Shown: piece after piece, positions 16,709-25,521 of the stretch | How positions within the stretch are numbered: the first letter of the stretch is position 1 | Layout: every line of letters starts with the position of its first letter | NCBI GenBank assembly: GCA_017471925.1 | Contig: JAFURM010000042.1 | Span: forward strand, 38,631 to 102,630 | Direction: 5' to 3' | Length of the DNA: 64,000 nucleotides | Origin: Bacteroides sp. | GTDB taxonomy: Bacteria > Bacteroidota > Bacteroidia > Bacteroidales > Bacteroidaceae | Notes under the pieces: model-generated | The model's database searches: none | What the model saw: only the letters and a program-made list of their open reading frames with translations | Told to the model about the DNA's origin: nothing | Position numbers and translations under genes: made by a program

Positions 16709-19489
16709 TTATTGTCCTTTTCGGACGATATATTCATTCGGAGTCATTCCCACGGCGTTCTTGAAAGAGCGATGGAAGGAGGCTTTTGAATTGAAGCCAC
16801 ACAGTTCGGCCAGGGCATTCAAGGTATATTTGGCATATTCACCATTCTTCACCAGACGCTTGAATTCTCCGATACGATAGTTGGTCACATAATCGTAGTA
16901 GCTGCAGTGCAGGTGTTGGGACAACAGGTAGGAAAGGGTGTGGGAGGAGGAGCCCAATGCCGTAGCCAAATCGCCCAGCCTCAGATTGGGGTTGGTATAG
17001 GGTTTCTCTTCCTGCATGTATTTCTCCAATTTTTCTGCCAGCCGTCTGCACTCTTCCGGACTGATACGGTTGGTCTTGTATTTTTCCTTGGAAGTACTCT
17101 TCGACTCTTCGACAGGTAACTCCACCTCTTCGGGCTGCCAGGAAGCAGACATAGCCGCTTGCTTGCCCTTCCGACGGTTGCGATACCACATGCTGAACCA
17201 TCCGACGGAGCAGAAGATGAGCAGCAAGAGCAATAACACTCCCCAAAGTCCCGTTGAGGCTATCTCCAATGGCAGTTGCACTTCCGATTCGGGGATTCCC
17301 TTCTTGCGCAACTTGAAGGTGTACTGTCCCGAACTCAGGTTGTAATAGGCCACGTCCGATTTTCCGTCCAGCGTTACCCATTCTTTGTCCTCCCCTTCCA
17401 GACGGTATTCATAAGACATGCAGAGCGGATCCGTGTAGCTGAAGTCTGAGAAACTGAAGACCAGATTCCGCTGGGAAGATTCCAGTTTCACGACTGCCGG
17501 ATGCTTCTTGTACAAGGGTATGGAGTGGTTACCATTGACCCGCATTTCCGTTATGGTGAGCGGATAGGCATATTCGTGTTCTTCATACAGACGGTTCATG
17601 TCTAAGTGCAGCAGACCTTTGGTATTAGTGAACCACAGGTTGCCCTCCCGGTCCATCGTAGGAGGATAGAGCGTAAAGACAGGATTGGAGATGCCATCCA
17701 CGAAACCATAGGAGATGAAACGCTCCTTCTTGTCATAGCGGAACAGGCCCTTGTCCGTGCCTATCCACAACCAGCCCTCACGGTCTTCGATGACAAACAT
17801 GCCGTTACGCCCATCCAAGGGGGTACCCATCCGAAAGGGACGGAAGTTGGTCATCTCCAGATTGGATATGAACATGTTGCCTTTGTCCGGGAAGAAGTAG
17901 AGACAATGGTCGGAATCTTCATAGACCACCCTGATTTTCTCCTTGTTCATGAAACCTGCTGGAAAGACATCCGTACGAAGGGCCCGGGCCGAAGGGTCCC
18001 AGATGCAGACACCGTTCTCCGTACATATCCACCCTTTCCTGGTGGAGTCGAAATAGATTTCGTAGACATTTCCTGCCGGAAGTTTGGAGTTGGTACTGTT
18101 GTAATGGGCGGTCTGCAGGCCATCCTTGTAGCAATAGATGCCTACCGAGGTACCAATCCACAGGGTTCCCTCGGCATCTTCCTTGATGCAAAATATCTGC
18201 CCTTGAGAGAAGGGCATGTGGCCCTCGGCATCAAAGTCGCGTATAGTCAGCGTCCGGGGATTCAGGATATACATTCCTCCGCCATAGGTTCCGATATAAT
18301 ACTCGTCACGATGACGCAAGATACTGAATATCATACTGGAGCGCAGTTGTGGAGACTTGAATTCCTTGAAGATTCCGCTCTTTTCGTGGATGTAGAAAAG
18401 GCCGTCGCGCGAGCCTATCAGTTTTTCATCACCATGAATCTGCAGGGCACGAACCGGTACATTCATGGTATTGAGGTGGGGCTGGAAGGCATAGGGAGTG
18501 AAGAGGTCATTCTGATAGAGGGTATAATCCAAGCCCTGCTGATAGAAACCCACCCAGACGATGCCCTCCCTGTCCACCAGAAGCGAGTAGACCGAATTGG
18601 AATGCAACCCGCTCTCCTTACCTGCCTCATGGCGGATGGACTGGACAATCTTGTTCTTGCGGGTGTCAATGAAGTGTATGCCATTGCCGTCGGTGCCTAC
18701 ATACAACCGGTCTGTTCCGTTGCTGGAAAGGGAGGATATGACATTGCAGCCCACGTCTACATAACGCTCAAAACGGCCACTCCGTGTATCGAAACAGACA
18801 ATACCCTGATTCTGCGTGGCCAGATAGAGCATGTGGCCTGTACGGGCTATGCTCCTGAAGACACAGACGTGTTCATCCCCTTTCTGATTGTGGTATCCCG
18901 TTATTTGTCCGTCTGAGAGGTTCAGAGAGAACAGTCCGCCCCCGGTAGCCAGCCAAAGCAGCTTGTCCTCTCCCTGAAGTATATCGGTAATGACATTGGC
19001 GGCAGAGAGGCTGTTGGCATCGACCAACAGACGTTCTATCATACCGGAACGGTAGATATAGAGTCCTCTACCCGTACCGATATAGAGTGTTCCCCGGGCA
19101 TCATAGAAGAGGGAATGGACAGGCATATCTATCTGCGCACCGGATATCCGTTCCAAGGTTTCTGTCTGCTTGTTCACCCGCCACAGTCCCATACCGTTGC
19201 CCATCCATATCTCATTGCCCGGCAGTTCGGCTATGGCCGAAACCCGCTTCAGTTTTTCATCCGTACCCTTTATGGGATAACGCTTCAGGTGTACACCGTC
19301 AAAACGTTCCAAGGAGTTACCCGTCCCAATCCACACATAGCCCAGGGAGTCCTTATAGATGGCATTGACCAACAGGTCGGACAACCCCTCCATCATCGTC
19401 AGGTTACGGAAGGAAGTGGGATAGGAGTAGGCGGCAACGCTTATCCATAACGATAGTAGAATCAACAGGTTTTTCAGCAGGTTTCTCAT
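16709..19489 (-). CDS. Membrane-anchored propeller / Y_Y_Y / AraC one-component regulator
   Basis: About 926 residues from the ATG at 19489, which begins a signal/anchor segment (LLKNLLILLSLWISVAAYS). A two-component-regulator beta-propeller follows with many repeats (DSLGYVWIGTGNSLERFDG, REGIVWVGFYQQGLDYT, EGTLWIGTSVGIYCY). Then come a Y_Y_Y domain (YTDPLCMSYEYRLEGEDKEW), one transmembrane helix (GVLLLLLLIFCSVGWF) and a C-terminal AraC-type HTH (LNALAELCGFNSKASFHRSF, GMTPNEYI). The histidine kinase and receiver domains of hybrid two-component systems are absent: about 80 linker residues connect the membrane helix to the DNA-binding domain. It is thus a one-component variant that should sense a glycan in the periplasm and bind DNA at the membrane. 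It is located between GH95 and the heparinase-like gene, whose expression it probably controls. Confidence 0.88.
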   Translation of the reverse strand: MRNLLKNLLILLSLWISVAAYSYPTSFRNLTMMEGLSDLLVNAIYKDSLGYVWIGTGNSLERFDGVHLKRYPIKGTDEKLKRVSAIAELPGNEIWMGNGMGLWRVNKQTETLERISGAQIDMPVHSLFYDARGTLYIGTGRGLYIYRSGMIERLLVDANSLSAANVITDILQGEDKLLWLATGGGLFSLNLSDGQITGYHNQKGDEHVCVFRSIARTGHMLYLATQNQGIVCFDTRSGRFERYVDVGCNVISSLSSNGTDRLYVGTDGNGIHFIDTRKNKIVQSIRHEAGKESGLHSNSVYSLLVDREGIVWVGFYQQGLDYTLYQNDLFTPYAFQPHLNTMNVPVRALQIHGDEKLIGSRDGLFYIHEKSGIFKEFKSPQLRSSMIFSILRHRDEYYIGTYGGGMYILNPRTLTIRDFDAEGHMPFSQGQIFCIKEDAEGTLWIGTSVGIYCYKDGLQTAHYNSTNSKLPAGNVYEIYFDSTRKGWICTENGVCIWDPSARALRTDVFPAGFMNKEKIRVVYEDSDHCLYFFPDKGNMFISNLEMTNFRPFRMGTPLDGRNGMFVIEDREGWLWIGTDKGLFRYDKKERFISYGFVDGISNPVFTLYPPTMDREGNLWFTNTKGLLHLDMNRLYEEHEYAYPLTITEMRVNGNHSIPLYKKHPAVVKLESSQRNLVFSFSDFSYTDPLCMSYEYRLEGEDKEWVTLDGKSDVAYYNLSSGQYTFKLRKKGIPESEVQLPLEIASTGLWGVLLLLLLIFCSVGWFSMWYRNRRKGKQAAMSASWQPEEVELPVEESKSTSKEKYKTNRISPEECRRLAEKLEKYMQEEKPYTNPNLRLGDLATALGSSSHTLSYLLSQHLHCSYYDYVTNYRIGEFKRLVKNGEYAKYTLNALAELCGFNSKASFHRSFKNAVGMTPNEYIVRKGQ

Positions 19490-19543
19490 TTCAAAGCCAT
19501 TATTATAAGTGCTTCCAAAGGTCCGTTTATTTGTTACACGAAG

Positions 19544-19551
19544 CAAATATA
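19544..19551 (-). promoter_or_regulatory. Bacteroidetes -7 element of the propeller/AraC regulator
   Basis: TATATTTG on the minus strand, 54 bp before the ATG at 19489. It indicates that the regulator has its own transcript in the 79-bp gap after the lyase gene. Confidence 0.5.
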
Positions 19552-19568
19552 ATAATAAGTTTCAATAA

Positions 19569-22301
19569 TCACTTCAGTTTTTCCACATTTTCTGTTTTCT
19601 GAAGATGATATTCCCTTCCTTCCAGCCTTATTTTACAGGATTTGGAGGCCATATAATGCCACTGATTGTCCCTATATTCCAGCAAGACATCGGCCGGCTC
19701 ATCACTCTCTATAACCAGGGAAGGGGTCTGCAAGAAGGTGCCGTTGCCCATGAATACGCGTGTGGCATGCTGTCCGTGACTGCTCCACAAGGCATAGGTG
19801 GCCTTCATGCTCCAACCATCGGCACGACTCGGAGTGTCGGCACAGTCTGATGAAAGAATACGGTCCTCCGTCCCATCCTTGTGAGTCACCCGAATGGCCA
19901 CCGTTCCTTTTCCTCCTTCCTCCACCTCGGGATAGGATACGCCGGCAATGGTTCCCGGCTCACTCTCGGACGTTGGTTCATAAAGAGCCACGAACGGACG
20001 TTCCCAGGCTTCGCCATACTGGCGGGCAATGAAGGTCAGAGTAGGCTGTTCCTTGATGTCATAGGGCATATTCTTCAGACGGCTCAGCCCTTCGGTCATC
20101 GGGCTGAGTGCGGAAAAGACTTTCCGTTCCTTCTCCCCCTTCATCCACATGGTCATGTGGATGTCATCCTTATCGGGCATCTGTATGGTGAAGGTAGCCT
20201 GAATATCCTTATCGGTTTGAGCACTCTCCTTATTATATATATAGGAATAGGCATAGAGGTGGGCACCGGCAAACGAGAGTTCTTCCGTGGGTTGCAGGTT
20301 CAGGTCGGTTCCATCGGCTGCCGCCAGCCTCATCACCTGTCCCATATTGTGATAGAAATAGTCGTGCATCTTGTCTCCACCCGCCACCTTCTTGCTGCGG
20401 AAGATGTCCACATAGTAGCCGCTCTTCTCACCCGTGGTGACAATGCTCATCAGGCGGGTCTGGTCGGCCTGCGACTCCGGTTCGCGGAAATAGAGGTCAC
20501 TGTAGGTTACCGATGGATAGGCCACCTTCTGTCCCGGAGTGGGGAAACAGGAGAGGAGTTTGAAGGCATGGTTGCTCTTCATGACCGGATAGGAGGATAT
20601 GCCGTCCACGCATACCGTATTGTGGGACGGGAACTGGCTGTAATATTCCAGATAGTCCTGTCCCGAATAAAGCGTCAGTCCGATGCCGCCGTCAGGAGCC
20701 AGACGGAAGCCTTTGCCATACAGCTCCATGTTGATGCCATTGGCGTGCATGTGGTTTCCTTCACTTCCGTTCAGGGCTATCATCAAGCTGTGCCGACGGT
20801 TCATGCCGTTGCGCTGTACCAGCCAACTGGCGTTGGGTGCATGGAAGGTGGGGGTCACATAGTCGTTGATGTCTGCAGCAGGCACCTTGTCGTCCACGGT
20901 CAAGGGTTTCTCGCTGAAGAATGAGTGTACCGACACCCCCGGCCTCTTGACCTCTGCCGGCTTGGCTGCATTCGGGTCAAGCAGTTTCAGCAGAGCGATA
21001 AATTCCTGTTCCTTCTCCTGCTTGCCATGCAGGCGGGCATTGGCCACCAGGCGACGATAGATAGCCGGATTCAATGTGCCGGGATGGGTATCACCGAAGC
21101 CGATATACATGCGGTCGGGAAAGAGATACTGGAAGTTGACTTTGGCCGCCTTGGCTATAATCGGCATCTCTTGCTCCAGGTCCAGCCCCAGGTTGCGGTC
21201 GAAGATGGTGACAAAGTCGGTATAATCGCCCAATACTACCTGGCTATAGCCCGGACACTCCGCCCAGACACCGGTCTCGGCATCGTAACCGTAGGCTGCC
21301 AGTTCACGAAGTGACCACTGGCGGATGGAAGAACGGTTCAGCACATAGTCTATATAATATTCGCGCCCTTTACCATCGGCATAGTTGGCATCGTTTTCCA
21401 GAATCAGGCCGATGTTCAGGATGAAACGTGCCTCCATCAGGTTCCAATTGTTGTGAGGTACGCCATTGTCTATGATATTGTCGGCCCACTTCTTGAAGGC
21501 AGAAGCATAGATGTCCATCTTGTCGGCCTTATGTTCCCGAAGATAGTCGTACAGGAAGTCATACAGCGACACCAATGCGTTGATGACATCTTCGTGAATG
21601 GTTTCAAAACTGCTCATGCCCATCAACGTCTGTTGATGTCCGTGGTTCAGGTCCTTCGGTACGTTACGGTAATAGATACCGGTCATGTAGGTGTCAAAGG
21701 CAGAAGCGGCTGCTTCGGCATATTTTTCTTCACCGGTGACCCACCACACAAAAGCTGCATCGCGGGCAATGCCCATGATTTCATTGTTGATGCTTTGGAT
21801 GATGTTGCCCGTCTTGCTGATGCTTGCCCACTCATAGGGCTGTCCGTCCAATACCTTGTTGCGCAACCAGAGTCCGCGGGCATCTTCCTGATAGGGTTGC
21901 AGTTCCTCCAATTTGGGACGTATGTAATTCGTGCCATGACTGCGTGCGCCGGAAAGCATGACCGTAGGTGCCGGTGCCTTCTCGCCTCCGGCATGGTCAA
22001 AGTATTCTCCCTTTATGTAGACCTCCGTGCTGTGTGTCTTCCAAAACATCTGCAACCGTGAGGTCAGCCAGTCACTTCCCTGATCCACATAGCGGTCTGT
22101 CCGCTGTTGCAGCTGCCGGAACACGTCCGAAGCCCAAGGCTCCTTCTTTATCATGCGAAGCACCTTTTTCTTCTCAGACTTCCGGGTCAGATAGCGGGGA
22201 TGCTCATCGGACAGCCGTTTCATCCACTCTTTCTCCTGTGCCGAGAGTGAGAGCAAACCGGCAAACAGGAACAAACAAATAGCCAATAATATTCTATTCA
22301 T
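19569..22301 (-). CDS. Heparinase II/III-like polysaccharide lyase
   Basis: The protein has 910 residues and a signal peptide (ILLAICLFLFAGLLSLSAQ). The N-terminal half is an (alpha/alpha) toroid (KKWADNIIDNGVPHNNWNLM, YDAETGVWAECPGYSQVV). The C-terminal half is a heparinase II/III beta-sandwich (SLMIALNGSEGNHMHANGIN, SHNTVCVDG, SGYYVDIFRSKK). The conserved Asn-Asn-Trp and Tyr/His residues of this lyase fold are visible (NNW; GYSQ; NHMHAN). Families with this architecture act on heparin, alginate, hyaluronate/gellan-type or other acidic polymers, and I cannot choose a PL family or substrate. The gene starts 20 bp after the shared 31-bp promoter-like motif, so it is probably a regulated PUL member. 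Confidence 0.85.
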   Translation of the reverse strand: MNRILLAICLFLFAGLLSLSAQEKEWMKRLSDEHPRYLTRKSEKKKVLRMIKKEPWASDVFRQLQQRTDRYVDQGSDWLTSRLQMFWKTHSTEVYIKGEYFDHAGGEKAPAPTVMLSGARSHGTNYIRPKLEELQPYQEDARGLWLRNKVLDGQPYEWASISKTGNIIQSINNEIMGIARDAAFVWWVTGEEKYAEAAASAFDTYMTGIYYRNVPKDLNHGHQQTLMGMSSFETIHEDVINALVSLYDFLYDYLREHKADKMDIYASAFKKWADNIIDNGVPHNNWNLMEARFILNIGLILENDANYADGKGREYYIDYVLNRSSIRQWSLRELAAYGYDAETGVWAECPGYSQVVLGDYTDFVTIFDRNLGLDLEQEMPIIAKAAKVNFQYLFPDRMYIGFGDTHPGTLNPAIYRRLVANARLHGKQEKEQEFIALLKLLDPNAAKPAEVKRPGVSVHSFFSEKPLTVDDKVPAADINDYVTPTFHAPNASWLVQRNGMNRRHSLMIALNGSEGNHMHANGINMELYGKGFRLAPDGGIGLTLYSGQDYLEYYSQFPSHNTVCVDGISSYPVMKSNHAFKLLSCFPTPGQKVAYPSVTYSDLYFREPESQADQTRLMSIVTTGEKSGYYVDIFRSKKVAGGDKMHDYFYHNMGQVMRLAAADGTDLNLQPTEELSFAGAHLYAYSYIYNKESAQTDKDIQATFTIQMPDKDDIHMTMWMKGEKERKVFSALSPMTEGLSRLKNMPYDIKEQPTLTFIARQYGEAWERPFVALYEPTSESEPGTIAGVSYPEVEEGGKGTVAIRVTHKDGTEDRILSSDCADTPSRADGWSMKATYALWSSHGQHATRVFMGNGTFLQTPSLVIESDEPADVLLEYRDNQWHYMASKSCKIRLEGREYHLQKTENVEKLK

Positions 22302-22320
22302 ATAACCGTTTTTTCTTTAA

Positions 22321-22351
22321 AATACGAACCGACCGACAGACACACTCAATA
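22321..22351 (-). promoter_or_regulatory. Shared PUL promoter/leader motif, copy 2
   Basis: TATTGAGTGT, 9 bases, TCGGTTCGTATT on the minus strand, ending 20 bp before the heparinase-like ATG. It matches 13410-13440 in sequence, spacing and position relative to a start codon. Confidence 0.55.
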
Positions 22352-22374
22352 TATATACCTTATTTTTTAGTCCT

Positions 22375-23214
22375 TCATTTTTCGTCCGGACCCGTCCCTG
22401 CATATTCTCCCGGTGACATGCCCATAAACTGCTTGAAGAGACGATTGAAATAGGGTACATTGTTGAAACCGGCATTATAGCAGACCTCGGCAATGGTGGC
22501 ATGACGCTGCCGACGAAGGAGCTGGCAGGCCAGGCTAATGCGGTATTCATTAAGATAGGTGACGAAGGTCTTGCCCGTAGCCCTCTTGAAGTAGATACAG
22601 AAGGAGGTACGGTTCATCCCTACATGACGGGCCACATCATCAATGCCGATGGAGCGGCGGGCGTTGCACACCACATAGGTGTGAATCTGCTGCAGGCGTT
22701 GCCGATGCTTGTCCTGCTCTTGACGTTTGCCCACCACAGGACTCTCTCCGTAATCGGCCATCAGGAGTAGCAGTTGCAGGAAGAGGGAAGGACGGGCTGC
22801 ATCAGGCGCGTTCTCCATATCGTTCAAGAGGGCTATGATGGCCTTGCGACGCTCGCCTTGAAAGCCAATGGCATCCCGCAGGCTGCAAAGCATGGAAACG
22901 GCTGTGGAGAGTTCCGGGAAAAGTTCGGCACAGCGTTCCAGAAAAGAGGTTTCAAACTCAAGGGTGATATTGGCAATGCATCCGTGTTCATCGGTATCCG
23001 TCGCATCGAAAGTCCAACAATGGGCCACCTCGGGCGGAACGAGGACTACCTCGCCGCTACTGAAAGAGGCCGTGGTATCACCCAACCGCCTGGTACCGCT
23101 TCCTACCACAATATAGGAAAGCTCCCACGTGAGCTGACTGTGGGAACCAATCTGCTCTTCGGGTGCCAGACGGACACTGTTGAAACGCAGGAAAGAGAGA
23201 GGAGCTTTTGTCAT
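22375..23214 (-). CDS. AraC family transcriptional regulator (cupin + HTH)
   Basis: About 279 residues from the ATG at 23214 (MTKAPLSFLRF). The N-terminal part is a cupin-like sensor (LTWELSYIVVGSGTRRLGD, SSGEVVLVPPEVAHCW). The C-terminal 100 residues hold two HTH motifs (IGIDDVARHVGMNRTSFCIY and ATIAEVCYNAGFNNVPYFNR) ending in FMGMSPGEY. AraC proteins of this layout bind a small effector, often a sugar. It is co-oriented with the PUL and lies 73 bp before the heparinase-like gene, and is divergent from the acyltransferase. Either could be its target. A TATATTTG element sits only 5 bp before this ATG, so the message may be nearly leaderless or start at a later codon. Confidence 0.88.
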   Translation of the reverse strand: MTKAPLSFLRFNSVRLAPEEQIGSHSQLTWELSYIVVGSGTRRLGDTTASFSSGEVVLVPPEVAHCWTFDATDTDEHGCIANITLEFETSFLERCAELFPELSTAVSMLCSLRDAIGFQGERRKAIIALLNDMENAPDAARPSLFLQLLLLMADYGESPVVGKRQEQDKHRQRLQQIHTYVVCNARRSIGIDDVARHVGMNRTSFCIYFKRATGKTFVTYLNEYRISLACQLLRRQRHATIAEVCYNAGFNNVPYFNRLFKQFMGMSPGEYAGTGPDEK

Positions 23215-23218
23215 GCTG

Positions 23219-23226
23219 CAAATATA
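23219..23226 (-). promoter_or_regulatory. Possible -7 element directly before the AraC gene
   Basis: TATATTTG on the minus strand, unusually close (5 bp) to the ATG at 23214. If used, it predicts a leaderless or almost leaderless mRNA. Confidence 0.35.
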
Positions 23227-23274
23227 CGACAAATCTAATAAACGATAAGAGAAGAGCAGGATTTATTTGCGGCG

Positions 23275-23282
23275 TACCTTTG
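23275..23282 (+). promoter_or_regulatory. Bacteroidetes -7 element of the acyltransferase gene
   Basis: TACCTTTG, 46 bp before the ATG at 23329, exact to TAnnTTTG. No clear TTTG -33 box at the expected spacing. Confidence 0.5.
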
Positions 23283-23328
23283 CAGCCGTAATTCAAAAAA
23301 AACAAAGAACCTGATAACTCAACACCTC

Positions 23329-24495
23329 ATGACCAACAACACTTACCTGGCTTCCAAGCCCCGATACGAGATATTGGATGGACTCCGCGGTGTAGCTGCA
23401 ATGATTGTAGTAGCTTTCCACCTGTTTGAGACCTACTCACCCGGACCAATGTTCCAGATTCTGAACCACGGCTACTTAGCCGTAGATTTCTTCTTCGTGC
23501 TTTCTGGATTTGTCATCGGCTATGCCTACGATGACCGTTGGAACCGGATGACTACATGGACCTTCTTCAAGAGACGCCTGGTGCGCCTGCACCCTCTGCT
23601 TATCATGGGTACACTGATTGGCGGAGTGCTGTTCTACTTCGGTGACGCGCCGATGTTCCAGTTGGTGATGCAGACACCGTGGTGGATGCTGCTCCTTGCC
23701 ATAGTGATGGGCTGTCTGATGATTCCCACGCCCCCCTCTATGGACATCCGTGGATGGAGCGAAATCAATTCGCTGAACGGAGCCACCTGGTCATTGATGT
23801 GGGAATATATCGCCAACATTCTTTATGCCCTGGTCATCCGCCGCTTCTCCAAGGTGGTGCTGGTGGTGTTCGTAGCCCTGTCGGCCCTGCTCACCATCGA
23901 CCTGTCGCTGAATCTGGATGTCTTTGGTCTGCTGGCTGTACGCGACTATGCCAAGTACACGGTCATAGGTGGTTTCGGACTCTCACCCGACCAGCTCTAT
24001 ATCGGCATCACCCGACTGCTCTATCCCTTCTTCATGGGTCTGCTGCTGTCGCGCATAGGCCGCTACATCCAGGTGAAAGGTGGTTTCTGGTGGTGCTCGC
24101 TGTTCATCACCGTGATACTTGTCATTCCTCACGTAGGCGGTGAGGCACACTGCTACTTAGACGGCATATACAATGCCGTAAGCATTCTGGTGTTCTTCCC
24201 GCTGATTGTGCTCATGGGGGCCGGCAGCCGGGTGACTGACCAACGCTCCATGAAGGTGTGCAAGTTCCTGGGCGACATTTCCTATCCCCTCTACATTACC
24301 CATTATCCCTGGATCTACGTACACATGAAGTGGGCCGCCGACCATCAGGAGGCTCCGCTCAGCGTACACATCTGTGTAGCCGTAGGACTGTTCCTGCTCA
24401 CCATCGCCATCGCTTATGCCACCCTGAAACTCTATGATGAGCCTGTCCGCGAGTGGCTGAAACAGCACGTACTGATGAAAAAAAGCAAGCACTAA
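23329..24495 (+). CDS. Acyltransferase 3 family membrane protein (OafA-like)
   Basis: The protein has 388 residues with about ten hydrophobic segments. The N-terminal signature EILDGLRGVAAMIVVAFHLF (conserved Arg and His), the VDFFFVLSGFVIGY segment and the RRLVRLHPL motif identify the acyltransferase 3 family. Members transfer acetyl or other acyl groups to sugars of capsule, O-antigen or peptidoglycan, or to lipids, in the inner membrane. The substrate is not predictable. It is transcribed alone and divergently from the AraC gene, with no obvious polysaccharide biosynthesis genes beside it. Confidence 0.9.
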   Translation: MTNNTYLASKPRYEILDGLRGVAAMIVVAFHLFETYSPGPMFQILNHGYLAVDFFFVLSGFVIGYAYDDRWNRMTTWTFFKRRLVRLHPLLIMGTLIGGVLFYFGDAPMFQLVMQTPWWMLLLAIVMGCLMIPTPPSMDIRGWSEINSLNGATWSLMWEYIANILYALVIRRFSKVVLVVFVALSALLTIDLSLNLDVFGLLAVRDYAKYTVIGGFGLSPDQLYIGITRLLYPFFMGLLLSRIGRYIQVKGGFWWCSLFITVILVIPHVGGEAHCYLDGIYNAVSILVFFPLIVLMGAGSRVTDQRSMKVCKFLGDISYPLYITHYPWIYVHMKWAADHQEAPLSVHICVAVGLFLLTIAIAYATLKLYDEPVREWLKQHVLMKKSKH

Positions 24496-24540
24496 AGGAG
24501 ATAATGGGGGAAGATGATAGGATTTTTGGCGAATAGTTCT

Positions 24541-24548
24541 TACCTTTG
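24541..24548 (+). promoter_or_regulatory. Bacteroidetes -7 element of cysE
   Basis: TACCTTTG, 26 bp before the cysE ATG, exact to TAnnTTTG. Confidence 0.55.
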
Positions 24549-24574
24549 CCGCTTAAAATCAAAGTCTCTTCCCC

Positions 24575-25498
24575 ATGAGTCCCATCAACTTCACCCCCAT
24601 CCTGACGCAAGCCGTAGACGAGCTGTCGGAGAGCGAGAGTTACCAAGGGCTGCTGAGCCGACGCCACACCGACGGCAGCCGCCTGCCATCGGCCGAAAGC
24701 CTGGGCGAAATCATTGGCCTGGCCAGGGCCATCCTGTTTCCGGGATATTACGGAAACTCCAGCGTGGACAGCCGGACCATGAAGTATCACATCGGCGTGA
24801 ACGCCGAGCGCCTACACGAACTGCTCACTGAACAGGTGATGGCAGGACTCAGCTTTGAACACCACGAACACCACGCGCAACAGGCCGTCACCCCGGCCGA
24901 AATGCGCCGCCAGGAGGCCGCCCTCATTGCCGCCCGTTTCATCAGCCGCCTGCCCCACCTGCGCCGCCTGCTCTCCACCGACGTGGAAGCGGCCTATAAC
25001 GGCGACCCCGCAGCACGCTCCGCCGGAGAGGTCATCTGCTGCTATCCGGCCATACGCGCCATCAGCAACTATCGCATGGCCCACGAACTGCTGCTCCTCG
25101 GAGTGCCCCTCATCCCACGCATCATCACCGAAATGGCCCACAGCGAAACCGGAATAGACATACATCCGGGAGCACAGATAGGCCATCACTTCACCATAGA
25201 CCACGGAACGGGAGTAGTCATAGGCGAAACCTGCATCATCGGCAACCGCGTGAAGCTGTACCAGGGAGTGACCCTGGGAGCCAAAAGCTTCCCCCTGGAC
25301 CAGGAAGGAAAGCCCATCAAGGGCATAGCCCGACACCCCATACTGGAGGACGACGTCATCGTATACAGCAACGCCACCATCCTGGGACGCATCACCGTGG
25401 GCCGCGGAGCCACCGTGGGAGGAAACATATGGGTGACCCAAGATGTGCCCGCAGGCGAACGCATCGTGCAGGGAAAGCAAAGAAAAGCCCAGCAATAA
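24575..25498 (+). CDS. cysE: Serine O-acetyltransferase
   Basis: The protein has 307 residues. A long alpha-helical N-terminal domain (to about residue 180) precedes the left-handed beta-helix. Hexapeptide repeats include TGIDIHPGAQIGHHFTIDHG, GVVIGETCIIGNRVKLYQGV and ILEDDVIVYSNATILGRITV. HPGA and DHGTGVVIGET hold the His and Asp residues typical of serine acetyltransferase. It converts L-serine and acetyl-CoA to O-acetylserine, the first committed step of cysteine synthesis, in the cytosol. No cysK is nearby. It is followed 23 bp later by the rRNA methyltransferase gene and probably co-transcribed with it. Confidence 0.92.
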   Translation: MSPINFTPILTQAVDELSESESYQGLLSRRHTDGSRLPSAESLGEIIGLARAILFPGYYGNSSVDSRTMKYHIGVNAERLHELLTEQVMAGLSFEHHEHHAQQAVTPAEMRRQEAALIAARFISRLPHLRRLLSTDVEAAYNGDPAARSAGEVICCYPAIRAISNYRMAHELLLLGVPLIPRIITEMAHSETGIDIHPGAQIGHHFTIDHGTGVVIGETCIIGNRVKLYQGVTLGAKSFPLDQEGKPIKGIARHPILEDDVIVYSNATILGRITVGRGATVGGNIWVTQDVPAGERIVQGKQRKAQQ

Positions 25499-25521
25499 CA
25501 GAAACAGAAACCCCATTCGAA

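Noticed and set aside
25429-25521. Upstream start for the RlmL-like gene
   Set aside because: It would overlap cysE by 70 bases and adds a basic peptide read from the cysE frame; the ATG at 25522 gives the normal THUMP N-terminus.
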